Below, one piece after another: positions 54,468 through 63,789 of a stretch of DNA of 64,000 nucleotides. Source of the DNA: Halalkalibacter alkaliphilus (GTDB taxonomy: Bacteria; Bacillota; Bacilli; Bacillales; Bacillaceae_D); assembly GCF_023555415.1 (NCBI RefSeq), contig NZ_JAKRYL010000015.1, positions 1-64,000 on the forward strand, given 5' to 3'. Positions within the stretch are counted from its first letter, which is position 1. The number at the start of each line of letters is the position of its first letter. Both the position numbers and the translations under genes were made by a program. Under the pieces are notes generated by a model. The model was given only the letters and a program-made list of their open reading frames with translations. It was not told the origin of the DNA and ran no database searches.

Positions 54468-54735
54468 AATATCACTCCTCCTAAACAGATAAAGAAGGCT
54501 TAGAAAATTCCAATGTAAGAATAATTACTTACGTAAAGTATTCCCAACTTCAGATTGTATTAATAAACAATCACACAGAAAGAAGCCGTTTTTCCAAATA
54601 AAGTATGGATATAATAGGAGAAACCATTACCATTTTTGCACGTTTAATGAAAAGCTCGAATCTTCATTTTTTCTACATAAATTTTAAGTATGATGTTTCG
54701 TGTAGACATTTCTGAAGTCGAGAGGAGTATGAATA

Positions 54736-56013
54736 ATGAAAGTTACAAGAAAAGTATTGATTGCCAATTTGTTAGGAGCAGGAATCATACTAGCAGGTTG
54801 TGCTAATGATGAAACAAGTGAACGTCATCATGAGGACCATCAAGAAATAGAAGAGCATCACGAACATGAAAATCATCATTCTAGTAACAACTCACGAGAA
54901 CAGGTTGAAAGTGAGGGGGCAAGGGAGCCTAATACTTTTAATGAAAATGCCATGAACGGTCTTGTTGTAGAAAATACGAAGAATATTACACGAATTAATG
55001 AGGAAGATCCTGTAACTGCCTCACTATTCGTATCACAAACAGTATGGCCCGCAACACATGAGCAAAATCAACCAGGAACAGTTATTTTAGCTCCGGTTGA
55101 TAATTGGCAATATTCGTTAGCTGCATTAACGTTGGTTCATCACCCGAATGATGGTCCATTGTTATTTGTTGAAGAAAAAATATCGGATCCTGTGTTAATG
55201 GAGATTAATCGCCTACAGCCAAAAGGGAATGACGAAGGAACGCAAGTGTTAGTCATTGGAGATTATGATGAAAACGAGTTAAGCAAATTGAATGGATTTG
55301 AAGTAAAACAAATTGTAGGTGAAAACCCAGCTGATTTTGCGGAAAAAATAGAACAATCTTTTTTTGAAACGATCGGTCATGTACATCAAGCTGTTATTAT
55401 TGGATCAGCTGATGATGCTGCTAAAGGATATACGGTCCCAGTTGGCAACTGGATCGCTCATATGAACGAATCACTTTTATATGTAGAGGCAGATGCAGTC
55501 CCACAAGAAACAATAAAAGCATTAGAAAAGCGTGAAGGACAAGCACAAATTTACATTGTTGGTTCAGAGGAAATTATATCTGAAGAAGTAGAAAGGCAAC
55601 TTGAAGAGTACGGAACGGTTCAACGCATTTCCGGTGATAACGAAATTAAACAATCTATTGCTTTTTCTTCATTTAAAGATGATAATAACTTCGGTTGGGG
55701 AATTACAACTCCTGGTCATGGATTAGTTTTTGTATCAACTAAAAGTCCTGAACTTGCTATTGCAGCCGCCCCGTTTGCACATTTAGGAAAGCACGCACCG
55801 ATGGTATGGTTAGAAGATGGGGAAGTAACGAAGTCGTTGTATGAGTATTTAGCAAAGTTAAAACCAGCCTTTACTACAGATCCAACGGAAGGTCCATATA
55901 ATCATGGATATGTACTTGGATCATTTGACCTAATTCCATTTCAAACACAAGGAATCCTTGATGAAAAGTTAGAGATTGTTTCTTTGGATGGAAATGATCA
56001 TGCACATCATTAA
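54736..56013 (+). CDS. His-rich lipoprotein with cell-wall-binding repeats type 2
   Basis: A 425-residue exported lipoprotein. The lipobox is LAGC with Cys22. Residues 31-48 hold eight His within an acidic stretch, and the protein ends in DHAHH. The remainder matches cell-wall-binding repeat 2 units: an ILAPVDNWQYSLAAL start, VLVIGDYDEN, then IYIVGSEEIISEEVERQL and RISGDNE. Metal binding is inferred. It lies directly before a two-component system. Confidence 0.82.
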   Translation: MKVTRKVLIANLLGAGIILAGCANDETSERHHEDHQEIEEHHEHENHHSSNNSREQVESEGAREPNTFNENAMNGLVVENTKNITRINEEDPVTASLFVSQTVWPATHEQNQPGTVILAPVDNWQYSLAALTLVHHPNDGPLLFVEEKISDPVLMEINRLQPKGNDEGTQVLVIGDYDENELSKLNGFEVKQIVGENPADFAEKIEQSFFETIGHVHQAVIIGSADDAAKGYTVPVGNWIAHMNESLLYVEADAVPQETIKALEKREGQAQIYIVGSEEIISEEVERQLEEYGTVQRISGDNEIKQSIAFSSFKDDNNFGWGITTPGHGLVFVSTKSPELAIAAAPFAHLGKHAPMVWLEDGEVTKSLYEYLAKLKPAFTTDPTEGPYNHGYVLGSFDLIPFQTQGILDEKLEIVSLDGNDHAHH

Positions 56014-56022
56014 TTAAATAGG

Positions 56023-56066
56023 AAAAGGAAGGTAAGGTACAATACAGTTACCTTCCTTTTCACTTC
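56023..56066 (+). terminator. Hairpin between the lipoprotein and the response regulator
   Basis: AAAAGGAAGGTAA pairs with TTACCTTCCTTTT, then a T-rich stretch. It may attenuate expression between the first gene and the other three. Confidence 0.72.
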
Positions 56067-56098
56067 TTTTTAAACGCTCTCTGAAAAAGGGGATTAGA

Positions 56099-56794
56099 AT
56101 GAAAAAGCTTTTAATAGTAGACGATGAAGTTCAAATGCATAAGTTAATTGCAGTTTGCTTACAAGAAGAAAATTATATCCTTGATACAGCCTCTTCTGGT
56201 AAAGAGGCTATTTACATGTTAGGCCAAAATGAATATGACTTATTACTATTAGATGTAATGATGCCAGGCGTGAGTGGATATGAAGTATTACAACATATAG
56301 AGAAGGAACAAGCAGCACTACCTGTCATCCTTTTAACGGCACTAGGGGAAACAGAAGATGTTGTTAAAGGGCTGAATTTAGGAGCAGATGATTATATAAC
56401 GAAGCCCTTTGAACCAAGTGAGCTTAAGGCACGAGTTCAATCTGTGTTAAGAAGGTTCCAAAAAGCAAATACAAGAGAAAAAGTGACCAACCTGTATGGA
56501 ATTACTTTAAATGAGAATCAGAAACTATTTATGATAGACGGTCAAATCGTTGGTCTTACTAGAAAAGAATATCAAATTTTTTTGCGTTTATTTTCAAATC
56601 CAGGTCAAGTATTTACACGAGATCAGTTATTAGAATTGGAATGGGATGATTTGGGAGAAAGGTATGATCGCAACATTGATACTCATATAAAAAATATTCG
56701 AGAAAAAATTAAAAATGCAGGCTTAGAAAAGCGAATCATCGAAACCGTTTGGGGAGTCGGTTATAAACTATCACAACCAGAGTCTGTACAATGA
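56099..56794 (+). CDS. OmpR-family response regulator
   Basis: A 231-residue regulator. The receiver has acidic residues at the N-terminus (LIVDDEV), Asp52 as phosphoacceptor in LLLLDVMMPG, and Lys in DYITKPFEPSE. The C-terminal winged HTH spans about 135-228. Its gene overlaps the kinase by four bases (ATGA). Confidence 0.92.
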   Translation: MKKLLIVDDEVQMHKLIAVCLQEENYILDTASSGKEAIYMLGQNEYDLLLLDVMMPGVSGYEVLQHIEKEQAALPVILLTALGETEDVVKGLNLGADDYITKPFEPSELKARVQSVLRRFQKANTREKVTNLYGITLNENQKLFMIDGQIVGLTRKEYQIFLRLFSNPGQVFTRDQLLELEWDDLGERYDRNIDTHIKNIREKIKNAGLEKRIIETVWGVGYKLSQPESVQ

Positions 56795-58170
56795 AACTTT
56801 CAACAAAGTTAATAATCCTAGTCTTTGTTTCATCTTTAATCGGTATAGTTTCGATGAGTGTAGCTTTTTATCAAGTGTCAAAAACATTCTATAAAAATCA
56901 GCTCCAGCAGGATATAGAATTCCGAATGCAAGCCCACCTGGATGTTATTGAAGATGATTTTTCATATCATACACTTCACCATGTTGTTCTTATGGAAAGA
57001 AGAGGTCCGGAAAGTTCCTTTATAATTTTCGATCAGAATTTCGGAGTGATCGATCATTCATACCCAATTGATTCTGAAAGGCTTATATTTTACCGAGATT
57101 GGGTTAGTCAAGTAGGAGCATCCAAAAAAACAGAATTTGTTGAAACAGTTGCTCATCACATTCCGCATATTTGGGCAGCGGTTCCTATTAAGCAAAACGA
57201 TAAGGTTGTTGGCTATTTGTTTATTGATCAAGATACAGGAGAGTTTGAACAGGCTAAATCACAATTGTTATTCATTTCAATGGTTATGAGTTTCTTTTCA
57301 CTACTGTTATCAGGTCTTATCACGATTTATTTATCAAAAAAGTGGACAGACCCGATAGTGAAAATTCGTAATTCAACAAGAAAGATTGCAAAAGGGGACT
57401 TTGAGGTTCAGTTAAAGGCAAAGGGAAAAGATGAAATAGCTGATTTGATGAACGATATTTCGTCGATGGCTGAACAATTGAAGGGTTATCGCGACTCCAG
57501 ACAACAATTTTTATCAAATGTCTCCCATGATCTTCGCACCCCTTTAACCTATATCAAGGCCTATGCTGCGATTTTGAAAGACAAAAGTGATGTACGTGCT
57601 GATATCGGGGACCATTCAAAAGTGATTTATCAAGAAGCTGTCAGGATGGAACGTCTAGTGAATGATATCTTTCAGTTAATGAAACTAGATGAAGGGAAAT
57701 TTACGATTGAAAAAGAGAACTGTAATTTAATTGAAATAGGTAAAAAGACGATTCAAAAAGTGAAAGTAGCTGCTTCTGCAAAGGAGCTTCATTTAGAATT
57801 TTTATACGAATCTAATGAAATCATGGCTACAATCGATCCAGAACGGATGGAGCAAATTATATTGAATTTATTAAATAATGCAATTCGACATACGCCCCCA
57901 AATGGGGAAATTACGCTAAAAATGCAACAGAATGAACATGAAATTTCAATTACCGTACGAGATAATGGAGAAGGTATACCATCTAATCAACTAAATTATA
58001 TTTGGGAACGATTTTATCGAGTGGATCAATCACGATCAACGAGGCATGGTGGCAGCGGTCTAGGATTAGCGATTACGAAACAATTGGTTATTCTTCATGG
58101 AGGTGAGATCAAAGTTAAAAGTACGTTAGGGGAAGGGACAACATTCACAATTTTTTTACCAAGGAACTAG
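56791..58170 (+). CDS. Sensor histidine kinase with His-rich extracytoplasmic domain
   Basis: A 459-residue kinase. TM1 (about 7-27), an extracytoplasmic domain (28-158) that carries His at 49, 60, 63, 64, 89, 122, 123 and 126, then TM2 (159-181), HAMP (182-235), and HisKA with His246 in NVSHDLRTPLT. N, G1 and G2 boxes of the ATPase appear as NLLNNAIRHTP, DNGEGIP and GSGLGLAI. The His-rich sensor suggests a metal ligand, but other signals cannot be excluded. Confidence 0.9.
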   Translation: MKLSTKLIILVFVSSLIGIVSMSVAFYQVSKTFYKNQLQQDIEFRMQAHLDVIEDDFSYHTLHHVVLMERRGPESSFIIFDQNFGVIDHSYPIDSERLIFYRDWVSQVGASKKTEFVETVAHHIPHIWAAVPIKQNDKVVGYLFIDQDTGEFEQAKSQLLFISMVMSFFSLLLSGLITIYLSKKWTDPIVKIRNSTRKIAKGDFEVQLKAKGKDEIADLMNDISSMAEQLKGYRDSRQQFLSNVSHDLRTPLTYIKAYAAILKDKSDVRADIGDHSKVIYQEAVRMERLVNDIFQLMKLDEGKFTIEKENCNLIEIGKKTIQKVKVAASAKELHLEFLYESNEIMATIDPERMEQIILNLLNNAIRHTPPNGEITLKMQQNEHEISITVRDNGEGIPSNQLNYIWERFYRVDQSRSTRHGGSGLGLAITKQLVILHGGEIKVKSTLGEGTTFTIFLPRN

Positions 58171-58182
58171 GGAGGGATCATT

Positions 58183-59079
58183 ATGGGGAAGATAACGTTA
58201 ATGGTCATATTAATACTATTTTTGACTGCGTGCGGTCAGTCGGACGAAGTTGGATCATTTATGCATGTACATGGACTAGAGTTTGACAAAGAGGGGAATA
58301 GTTTCTATCTAGCTACACACCACGGTTTAATTCATGTTGATGAATCAAGCTGGAAGCAAGTTGGGGAAGAAACAGAACATCATGATTTAATGGGATTCAC
58401 GATTTTAGAAGATGGCAAAATGATATCAAGTGGACATCCTAGTTACCGATCGGAACTTGAAAATCCTTTAGGAGTCATTGTTAGTCAGGATGAAGGGGAA
58501 ACTTGGGAGCCGATCGCTCTACATGGGAAAGTGGATTTCCACGTTCTTCATGTAAGTAGGGAAAACGAACAGATTATGTATGGGATTGACTCTTATCATT
58601 CTGAATTATATCGTACAGCAGACGGCGGATATGAGTGGCAGCAAGTTAATGTTAGCGGCCTGCCAGTACCTATTGGTGAAGTATATGCCCTTTCGTCTCA
58701 TCCACAAAAAGCTGAATTACTTTTAGCTGGAACAGGTTTAGGAATATTTGTTTCAGAAGACGGTGGTCAAAATTGGGAGGAGTATAAGACAGAAATATTT
58801 TCAACTGCTTTTCAACAAGTAGGGCAATCGGGTGGCCTAATTGCCTACCTATTTGGGGAGAAAGAGGGGCTATATATCAGCGAAGATTTTGGAAATACGT
58901 GGAGTTCACTTAACTTACAATTAGATGAAGATGCAGTTACCTATATAAGTGTTCACCCGGTTTTTGAGAGTGAGATTATTGTTGGTACAAGCCAACAAAA
59001 CATATATAGAACGATTAATCATGGTGAAAGTTGGGAAGTGCTGGCTTCGGAGGGAGAACCAATTAAGGCGCTTCAATGA
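58183..59079 (+). CDS. BNR/sialidase-like beta-propeller lipoprotein (F510_1955-like)
   Basis: A 298-residue lipoprotein with lipobox LTAC, Cys17. Repeated SxDxGxxW-type Asp-box motifs (SQDEGETW, SEDGGQNW, SEDFGNTW, NHGESW) give a sortilin-type propeller. It opens with MHVHGLEF and contains THHGLIH and EHHDLMG clusters. It resembles F510_1955-family glycosylhydrolases, but catalytic activity is unproven. Gene starts 12 bp after the kinase. Confidence 0.82.
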   Translation: MGKITLMVILILFLTACGQSDEVGSFMHVHGLEFDKEGNSFYLATHHGLIHVDESSWKQVGEETEHHDLMGFTILEDGKMISSGHPSYRSELENPLGVIVSQDEGETWEPIALHGKVDFHVLHVSRENEQIMYGIDSYHSELYRTADGGYEWQQVNVSGLPVPIGEVYALSSHPQKAELLLAGTGLGIFVSEDGGQNWEEYKTEIFSTAFQQVGQSGGLIAYLFGEKEGLYISEDFGNTWSSLNLQLDEDAVTYISVHPVFESEIIVGTSQQNIYRTINHGESWEVLASEGEPIKALQ

Positions 59080-59186
59080 TATATTATCAGTGAGAGCCCA
59101 CGCGGCCCCCTAAAACAAGTATTTTTTTGTGTTTTACTGCTTAAAATAGGGAACATTATTCATATAAGATTAAAAGTGGTGATGGT

Positions 59187-59564
59187 ATGACAAAGAAAAT
59201 TATTGATTTGGCGAACTCAGAACTAGAAGATAAGATTAAAAAGGAAGTTCAAGCTTTGCGCTTTACGAAAAATTTTCGATCAGCTTCAGCTGAAGAGTGG
59301 TATGTTTTTCTTGAAAGCTATCATGATCCTAAGACTGGAGGAGCGGCAGGAAAAGCAATTATCCATTATGATCTCCAAGGTAACCGTGATATTTATATTA
59401 ATACAACGATCATCTTTGATGCGCCAGAGCTTTATAACGAAGAGTTGGACCCGCTTGTTTACGCAATCGCAGATGAATTAGTGAACCGCCTTGTTGGTTA
59501 TGCGAATACACTATTATCAGTTCACGCAGGTCGAAATTCGTATGAAGCTGAATATATAAGATGA
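59187..59564 (+). CDS. Soluble protein of unknown function
   Basis: A 125-residue protein with no membrane segment or recognisable motif. ATG follows GTGGTGATGG, a modest ribosome binding site. It lies 107 bp behind the lipoprotein. No family recognised. Confidence 0.6.
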   Translation: MTKKIIDLANSELEDKIKKEVQALRFTKNFRSASAEEWYVFLESYHDPKTGGAAGKAIIHYDLQGNRDIYINTTIIFDAPELYNEELDPLVYAIADELVNRLVGYANTLLSVHAGRNSYEAEYIR

Positions 59565-59570
59565 GGAAAA

Positions 59571-59606
59571 AGGAGATTCGAGCCTAACGGCATGGAATCT
59601 CCTAGC
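59571..59606. terminator. Bidirectional terminator
   Basis: AGGAGATTC pairs with GAATCTCCT. It lies between two convergent genes. Confidence 0.7.
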
Positions 59607-59621
59607 ATAGAATTTTTAATT

Positions 59622-60326
59622 TTAGTTTGAATAGGCGATTAAATCTCCTATTTCTTCTGCATTTTCTTGAATCTCTATGGCATAAGCACTTTTTGCATGG
59701 CCATTTGCATCAATGTAATTTTCAAGGCCACCTACTCCGCGGTGATATGCGGTTAATGCATAATCCCAATCTTCATATTTATTATAAAGATAATTTAAAT
59801 ACTCAACTGATAACTGAATTGAGTAAAGTGGATCAAATAACAAGTCATCGTTATATGGCAATCCTGCCATTTCTGCAATCCAGGGTGCTGTATTTTTCAT
59901 AAATTGAGCCATCCCATATGCATGTCCAAAGCGAGTTTCTGGACCAACAAGGGTAGGATCAAAGGAGCCACCTGTTTCTGTTCTTAACAATTCATAAACG
60001 ATAAATGGATCAATATCACGTTGTGCGGCAATTTCTCCTAAGAAAATACCCCATTCTTTTTCAAACTTTCCTCCACTATCTTCCAATAACTGTTCTGCAA
60101 GCTTCGTAGATTCAACCCAAGTTTCATAAGAGAGAGTAACATCCGTTGCTTCAGAGTTTGTAGCAAAATATTCTTCCATTTCCTTCATCTCTAGCTTAGT
60201 TTTTTGTTCTTCTATTTCATTTTCAGTTTCTGTTATTGTTTGTTGTAATTTTGTATTTTCGAAATAAAGAAATCCGGCTAGGAAGGAAAGTAGTATGACT
60301 AGGCTTAAGGTAATTTTGCGCTTCAT
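59622..60326 (-). CDS. Membrane-anchored lytic transglycosylase
   Basis: About 234 residues. An N-terminal helix (about 4-22), a coiled coil (about 23-52), and an SLT-type lysozyme fold with the catalytic Glu in ELLRTETGGSFDP, then AYGMAQFM and ALTAYHRGVGG motifs. It cleaves peptidoglycan glycan strands. The second of two ATGs gives the better distance to AAGGAGG. Confidence 0.85.
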   Translation of the reverse strand: MKRKITLSLVILLSFLAGFLYFENTKLQQTITETENEIEEQKTKLEMKEMEEYFATNSEATDVTLSYETWVESTKLAEQLLEDSGGKFEKEWGIFLGEIAAQRDIDPFIVYELLRTETGGSFDPTLVGPETRFGHAYGMAQFMKNTAPWIAEMAGLPYNDDLLFDPLYSIQLSVEYLNYLYNKYEDWDYALTAYHRGVGGLENYIDANGHAKSAYAIEIQENAEEIGDLIAYSN

Positions 60327-60708
60327 CATTGTTCCTCCTTAAAAATGTTTGTTAGTAACGACGTATATCGTAACGAAATCCGAACAGATCCTCAACACGG
60401 TAAAACATTCAGATATGATGATAAGGCAATGTTTGCTATGATTTCTACTTCTAAATCAATTTTGTCCTTCTTATATATGCTATTTCCTTTCATTTGCTTA
60501 CAAATACACATAATTTACTGGGATAACTTTCCTAGTAAGGAGAAGGTTTCAAAAAGGAAAGGGAGGTGTCTGGATATATATGGTGGAAGCTGAATAACTT
60601 ATTACTAAGCTAAACGAGATAAAAACATGAATGACTCTTAAGATAATTATGGAATTGTTCCAACAGAAACGTTAGGGTTATGGAATTGTTCCAACAGAAA
60701 CGTTAGGG
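60327..60708. other. Intergenic region with a 31-bp tandem duplication
   Basis: This region holds the lytic transglycosylase promoter area and two tandem 31-bp copies near its right end. An 82-codon plus-strand frame at 60345 has no ribosome binding site and was not called. Confidence 0.6.
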
Positions 60709-60710
60709 TT
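60649..60710. repeat. Tandem direct repeat, 2 x 31 bp
   Basis: Two identical 31-bp units begin ATGGAATTGTTCC and end GTTAGGGTT. The second abuts the stop of the DUF2179 gene. This is a recent local duplication. Confidence 0.9.
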
Positions 60711-61245
60711 AGTGAGAGCTCTGCTTGTACGATTTTGCTTTCATTCCTTTAAGAAGATAACCTCCTTTAAACTTACGTGGTTCATAAGAAATGATAAAGG
60801 CATGAGGTTCATACTCCTCAATCATGTTAATAAGCTTTTGTTCCATGCTTCTTTTAGTCAAAATCTGCAATTGGTATCGGATACCATCCTTGCCTATTCC
60901 TTCAAAAACGGTTACCCCAAACCCTTCGTTTCGAAGGGTAGAGATTAAGTCTGTGTTTCTTGTCAGCAAATTCACAGTGAGAGTTGTATAACCTAAAGCT
61001 AACCTGTTTTCAATGTATCCTCCAATATATATACCAGCTCCAAAACCAAACGCGTAAGTAAGCATCTCTGCAATGCTTTGTTCCCCGCTTAGTACAATAG
61101 AAAGACCAAAAATGTGTACTAACGCTTCTAAAAATCCAAAAGCGGATGCGAGTACCGTCATGTTTTTTACGACAAAAATAATCCGAAGTGATAGTACGGG
61201 TACTAAGATAATTTGGAGTAATAATATAAGGAAAATGTTATACAT
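60709..61245 (-). CDS. DUF2179 (YebE-type) membrane protein
   Basis: A 178-residue UPF0316-like protein: three N-terminal helices (about 3-80), then a DUF2179 cytoplasmic domain (about 90-165) containing GIGKDGIRYQLQI. Similar to B. subtilis YebE. Function unknown. Confidence 0.82.
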   Translation of the reverse strand: MYNIFLILLLQIILVPVLSLRIIFVVKNMTVLASAFGFLEALVHIFGLSIVLSGEQSIAEMLTYAFGFGAGIYIGGYIENRLALGYTTLTVNLLTRNTDLISTLRNEGFGVTVFEGIGKDGIRYQLQILTKRSMEQKLINMIEEYEPHAFIISYEPRKFKGGYLLKGMKAKSYKQSSH

Positions 61246-61419
61246 TGCTTGTTACCTACTTTCATACAAGACGTATTGTTAGATTTCCCTTTTTGGTAGT
61301 CAATATGTATTATAGCCAGAATGTACCACTCATGTGTGAAATATTAGGCGTAAATAATAATAGAAGATAAGAAGGATAACCTTATCTTCTTCTACAATTT
61401 TGATTAGGGGGTACTACAA

Positions 61420-61563
61420 TTGAGCAAGAAAAACCCGCAAGGCCAATATGATGATGTAGAGTATTCAGAAGAGCTAGCTGACGCTGAAGACAAAGAAGCA
61501 ATGGCTAGAATGGAGCAAGCTGATAAGCGTGCACAAAAGAAACAAAGAAAAAGCCAAAAATAA
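61420..61563 (+). CDS. YfhD-like small protein
   Basis: A 47-residue protein. DDVEYSEELADAEDKEAMAR resembles the DVEFSEELADAEDxEA core of the Bacillus YfhD family, and the C-terminus is very basic. TTG follows GGGGG by eight bases. Short enough to be missed by ORF callers. Confidence 0.75.
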   Translation: MSKKNPQGQYDDVEYSEELADAEDKEAMARMEQADKRAQKKQRKSQK

Positions 61564-61570
61564 AAAAAGT

Positions 61571-61606
61571 GGGAGAGGTTAATTGAAATAGCCTCTCCCA
61601 TTTCTT
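61571..61606 (+). terminator. Terminator of the YfhD-like gene
   Basis: GGGAGAGG pairs with CCTCTCCC, then TTTCTT. Confidence 0.8.
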
Positions 61607-62051
61607 ATAATAATCGAATGTTAATAAAAGGTAATTTATTTAGCAAGAAAGAAGGTAGTGGTGGCTGTATTCATTCCAGCTGAAAAAAATTTTAGTTCTA
61701 TGGTGTTTGTTTTTCATGTTTTATATTTTATTTTCATAAGTAATAATGAGTAGGATTTTATTCAAAGCAATGTTTTGTTCTTGGTTTTTCAATTTTTAAA
61801 TCAGGAGGAGGTTAATGAAAGCAGCTTTTTTGTCTTTTTATATCTCGCTTTAAGGGGAGGCCCTTTTTCTTTGACAGACTTGTTGTACAAGTTGAATTAA
61901 TGTATGTGATAGGAATATTATATTGGAGGACTGTTATTAAAGTTTATTTATATTATTGTCAATTTGATAAATAGAGAAAGAACATTTATGGGAGCATGAC
62001 TTACTCTTGCAATAGAATAAATAAATTCGACTCAAACTTGGGGGAGAGCCG
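61607..62051. other. Intergenic region with a cryptic mini-frame
   Basis: It contains a strong AGGAGGAG followed by ATG at 61815 and only 12 codons. A second GGAGG-type site is near 61925. It may hold a leader, a small RNA or a decayed gene; nothing is certain. Confidence 0.5.
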
Positions 62052-62459
62052 ATGATGCATATTATAAACTTGATAGCATGGTGTATTTTTCTACTCATAA
62101 CAGGTTTATTATTAAAATTAGCAAATGGTTGGTATCATACTTCTTTTTTTTCTACATCAAAAACTCTCGATGTTTTTGATGTTGCAACTCCAATAACAAT
62201 ATTTATATTATTTGGAGTGCTTCTTGCAAGCAAACATTTAATTAAACAACATCGAATCTATGGGGAGTGGAAACTACAGTATTCTAAATTTATCTTGCTT
62301 GGTATCTTGCCAGTAATGTTGCTACTAATTTTAGATATGACGCTAAATCAGGTAAAGGCATATACAGTAGCGACATTTGATTTATATCCAATATCTATCT
62401 TAGTTTTAATCATATGTGGTTATTATTCAACTCAAAGTTTGTATAAAGAAAGAGAATAG
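62052..62459 (+). CDS. Small four-helix membrane protein
   Basis: A 135-residue membrane protein with four predicted helices. It resembles the general style of DUF4181 proteins, but I cannot confirm that. ATG follows GGGGGAGAG. Confidence 0.6.
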   Translation: MMHIINLIAWCIFLLITGLLLKLANGWYHTSFFSTSKTLDVFDVATPITIFILFGVLLASKHLIKQHRIYGEWKLQYSKFILLGILPVMLLLILDMTLNQVKAYTVATFDLYPISILVLIICGYYSTQSLYKERE

Positions 62460-62489
62460 TAGGTGAAACTTTGATAAGGTCAATATAAA

Positions 62490-62530
62490 GAGTGTCTCAA
62501 AAACAGACATTTTTGAGACATCTCTTTAAG
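62490..62530. terminator. Bidirectional terminator
   Basis: AGAGTGTCTCAAAAA pairs with TTTTTGAGACATCTCT (one mismatch). It separates convergent genes. Confidence 0.78.
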
Positions 62531-62555
62531 AATTTATGTTTTATACAATTAGAAT

Positions 62556-63011
62556 TTAGCCATGTTTACATAGTTCCCACTTTAGCATATTATCTATTCT
62601 GTTAACTTTCTTCATCTGAATTTTTTCTAATACTTTTATAGATGGTTCGTTATCTTGCAGGCACTCAGCAATAATTTTATGGACATGTTCAATGGAGAAT
62701 GCCCATTTGATGATTTCACGCACTGCTTCTGTAGCGAAACCATTTTGTTGAGCAGCTGGTAATATACCATAGCCGATTTCAATCGAATTTTCTTGATTAG
62801 GCTTGCCTTTAAAGCCAATATCCCCAATTACTTTGTTCGTTTCTTTATTAATAACGAACCATACACCCCAGCCCAAAAGGCTAGAATCTTGTTCAAGTTC
62901 TAGGAGATGACTTTCAATATGTGGTCCAATTGCATATGAACAAGCTTGTGCGAGTAAAACAGAAGTTTTTGTACAAGGAATCAGCGTAAGTCTTTCGGTT
63001 TGTAACTGCAT
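62556..63011 (-). CDS. GNAT family acetyltransferase (RimJ/RimL-like)
   Basis: A 151-residue N-acetyltransferase. The N-terminal QTERLTLIP and acetyl-CoA segment AAQQNGFATEAVREII (Q/RxxGxA-like) and ECLQDNEPSIKVLEKIQMKK are present. Substrate unknown. AAAGGAG precedes the ATG. Confidence 0.83.
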   Translation of the reverse strand: MQLQTERLTLIPCTKTSVLLAQACSYAIGPHIESHLLELEQDSSLLGWGVWFVINKETNKVIGDIGFKGKPNQENSIEIGYGILPAAQQNGFATEAVREIIKWAFSIEHVHKIIAECLQDNEPSIKVLEKIQMKKVNRIDNMLKWELCKHG

Positions 63012-63241
63012 TGTTTTTATTCTCCTTTGATTTATTTTGCTAGCACTATTTAGTTAATCAAAGTCATAGCCCCTTTCCTTGTTATAAAACAATTTTAAAA
63101 GAAATGAGAAAAATAGCCAATAGAATTGTGGAATATTTTAGAAGAGAAGGCACAATGAAGTACTTGATGTTCAATTATATTGTAATTGCTTAATAAAAGG
63201 GGTACGGTATAGTTGAAATGTTTTTATTGGAGGTTTGAAGA

Positions 63242-63460
63242 GTGGCGGAGATTAAATTTGAAATTGTAGAAACTGTAGCTGTATTATCAGAAGGATCTAA
63301 GGGTTGGAAAAAAGAGTTGAATTTAATTAGTTGGAACGGTCGAGATGCTAAATATGATATAAGAGACTGGGCACCTGACCATTCAAAAATGGGAAAAGGA
63401 GTAACTTTGTCAGAAGAAGAAATCGACATCTTAGTGCAAGCATTATCAAAAAGAAAATAA
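63242..63460 (+). CDS. YdbC-like PC4-type ssDNA-binding protein
   Basis: A 72-residue protein. It resembles YdbC, the bacterial PC4-like fold: beta strands EIKFEIVETVAVLSE, then WKKELNLISWNG and a C-terminal helix. Related proteins bind single-stranded DNA. GTG follows TTGGAGG. Confidence 0.75.
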   Translation: MAEIKFEIVETVAVLSEGSKGWKKELNLISWNGRDAKYDIRDWAPDHSKMGKGVTLSEEEIDILVQALSKRK

Positions 63461-63533
63461 TGTGTTCTTTTATTAAGAGAGGTACCTGTTTTTAATGGCT
63501 CTATTAAGTAGAAATGGCTAATCACATTGCATA

Positions 63534-63582
63534 GAGGGCACTGAAAAGGTGAAATTTGACCTTTTCAGTGCCCTCATTTTGA
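63534..63582 (+). terminator. Terminator of the YdbC-like gene
   Basis: GAGGGCACTGAAAAGGT pairs with ACCTTTTCAGTGCCCTC, then a T-run. Confidence 0.82.
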
Positions 63583-63789
63583 AGTGGCTCTTTTTTATTT
63601 TGGATAAAACTATAAATAAACTGATACGAATGTGATGAAACGCACAGATAGTCGAATCAACTACTATTTATAATAAACTCAACCAAATAGATTGGGGTTG
63701 CAGGATGTACCTGATAAGAATTCAACTCTTTTCATTCATGTTAATTATTCGGTAAAGACTGCAAAAAAATAAATGAAAGAGTGATTAAA
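63583..63789. other. Upstream region of the last gene
   Basis: It belongs to the 329-bp gap that starts at 63461 and begins with the terminator. I see no conserved element in the rest. A 16-codon frame after a weak GCAGG at about 63704 was noted but not called. Confidence 0.5.

Noticed and set aside
60345-60593. 82-codon plus-strand frame upstream of the lytic transglycosylase
   Set aside because: No ribosome binding site on its strand; it overlaps the promoter region of the divergent gene.
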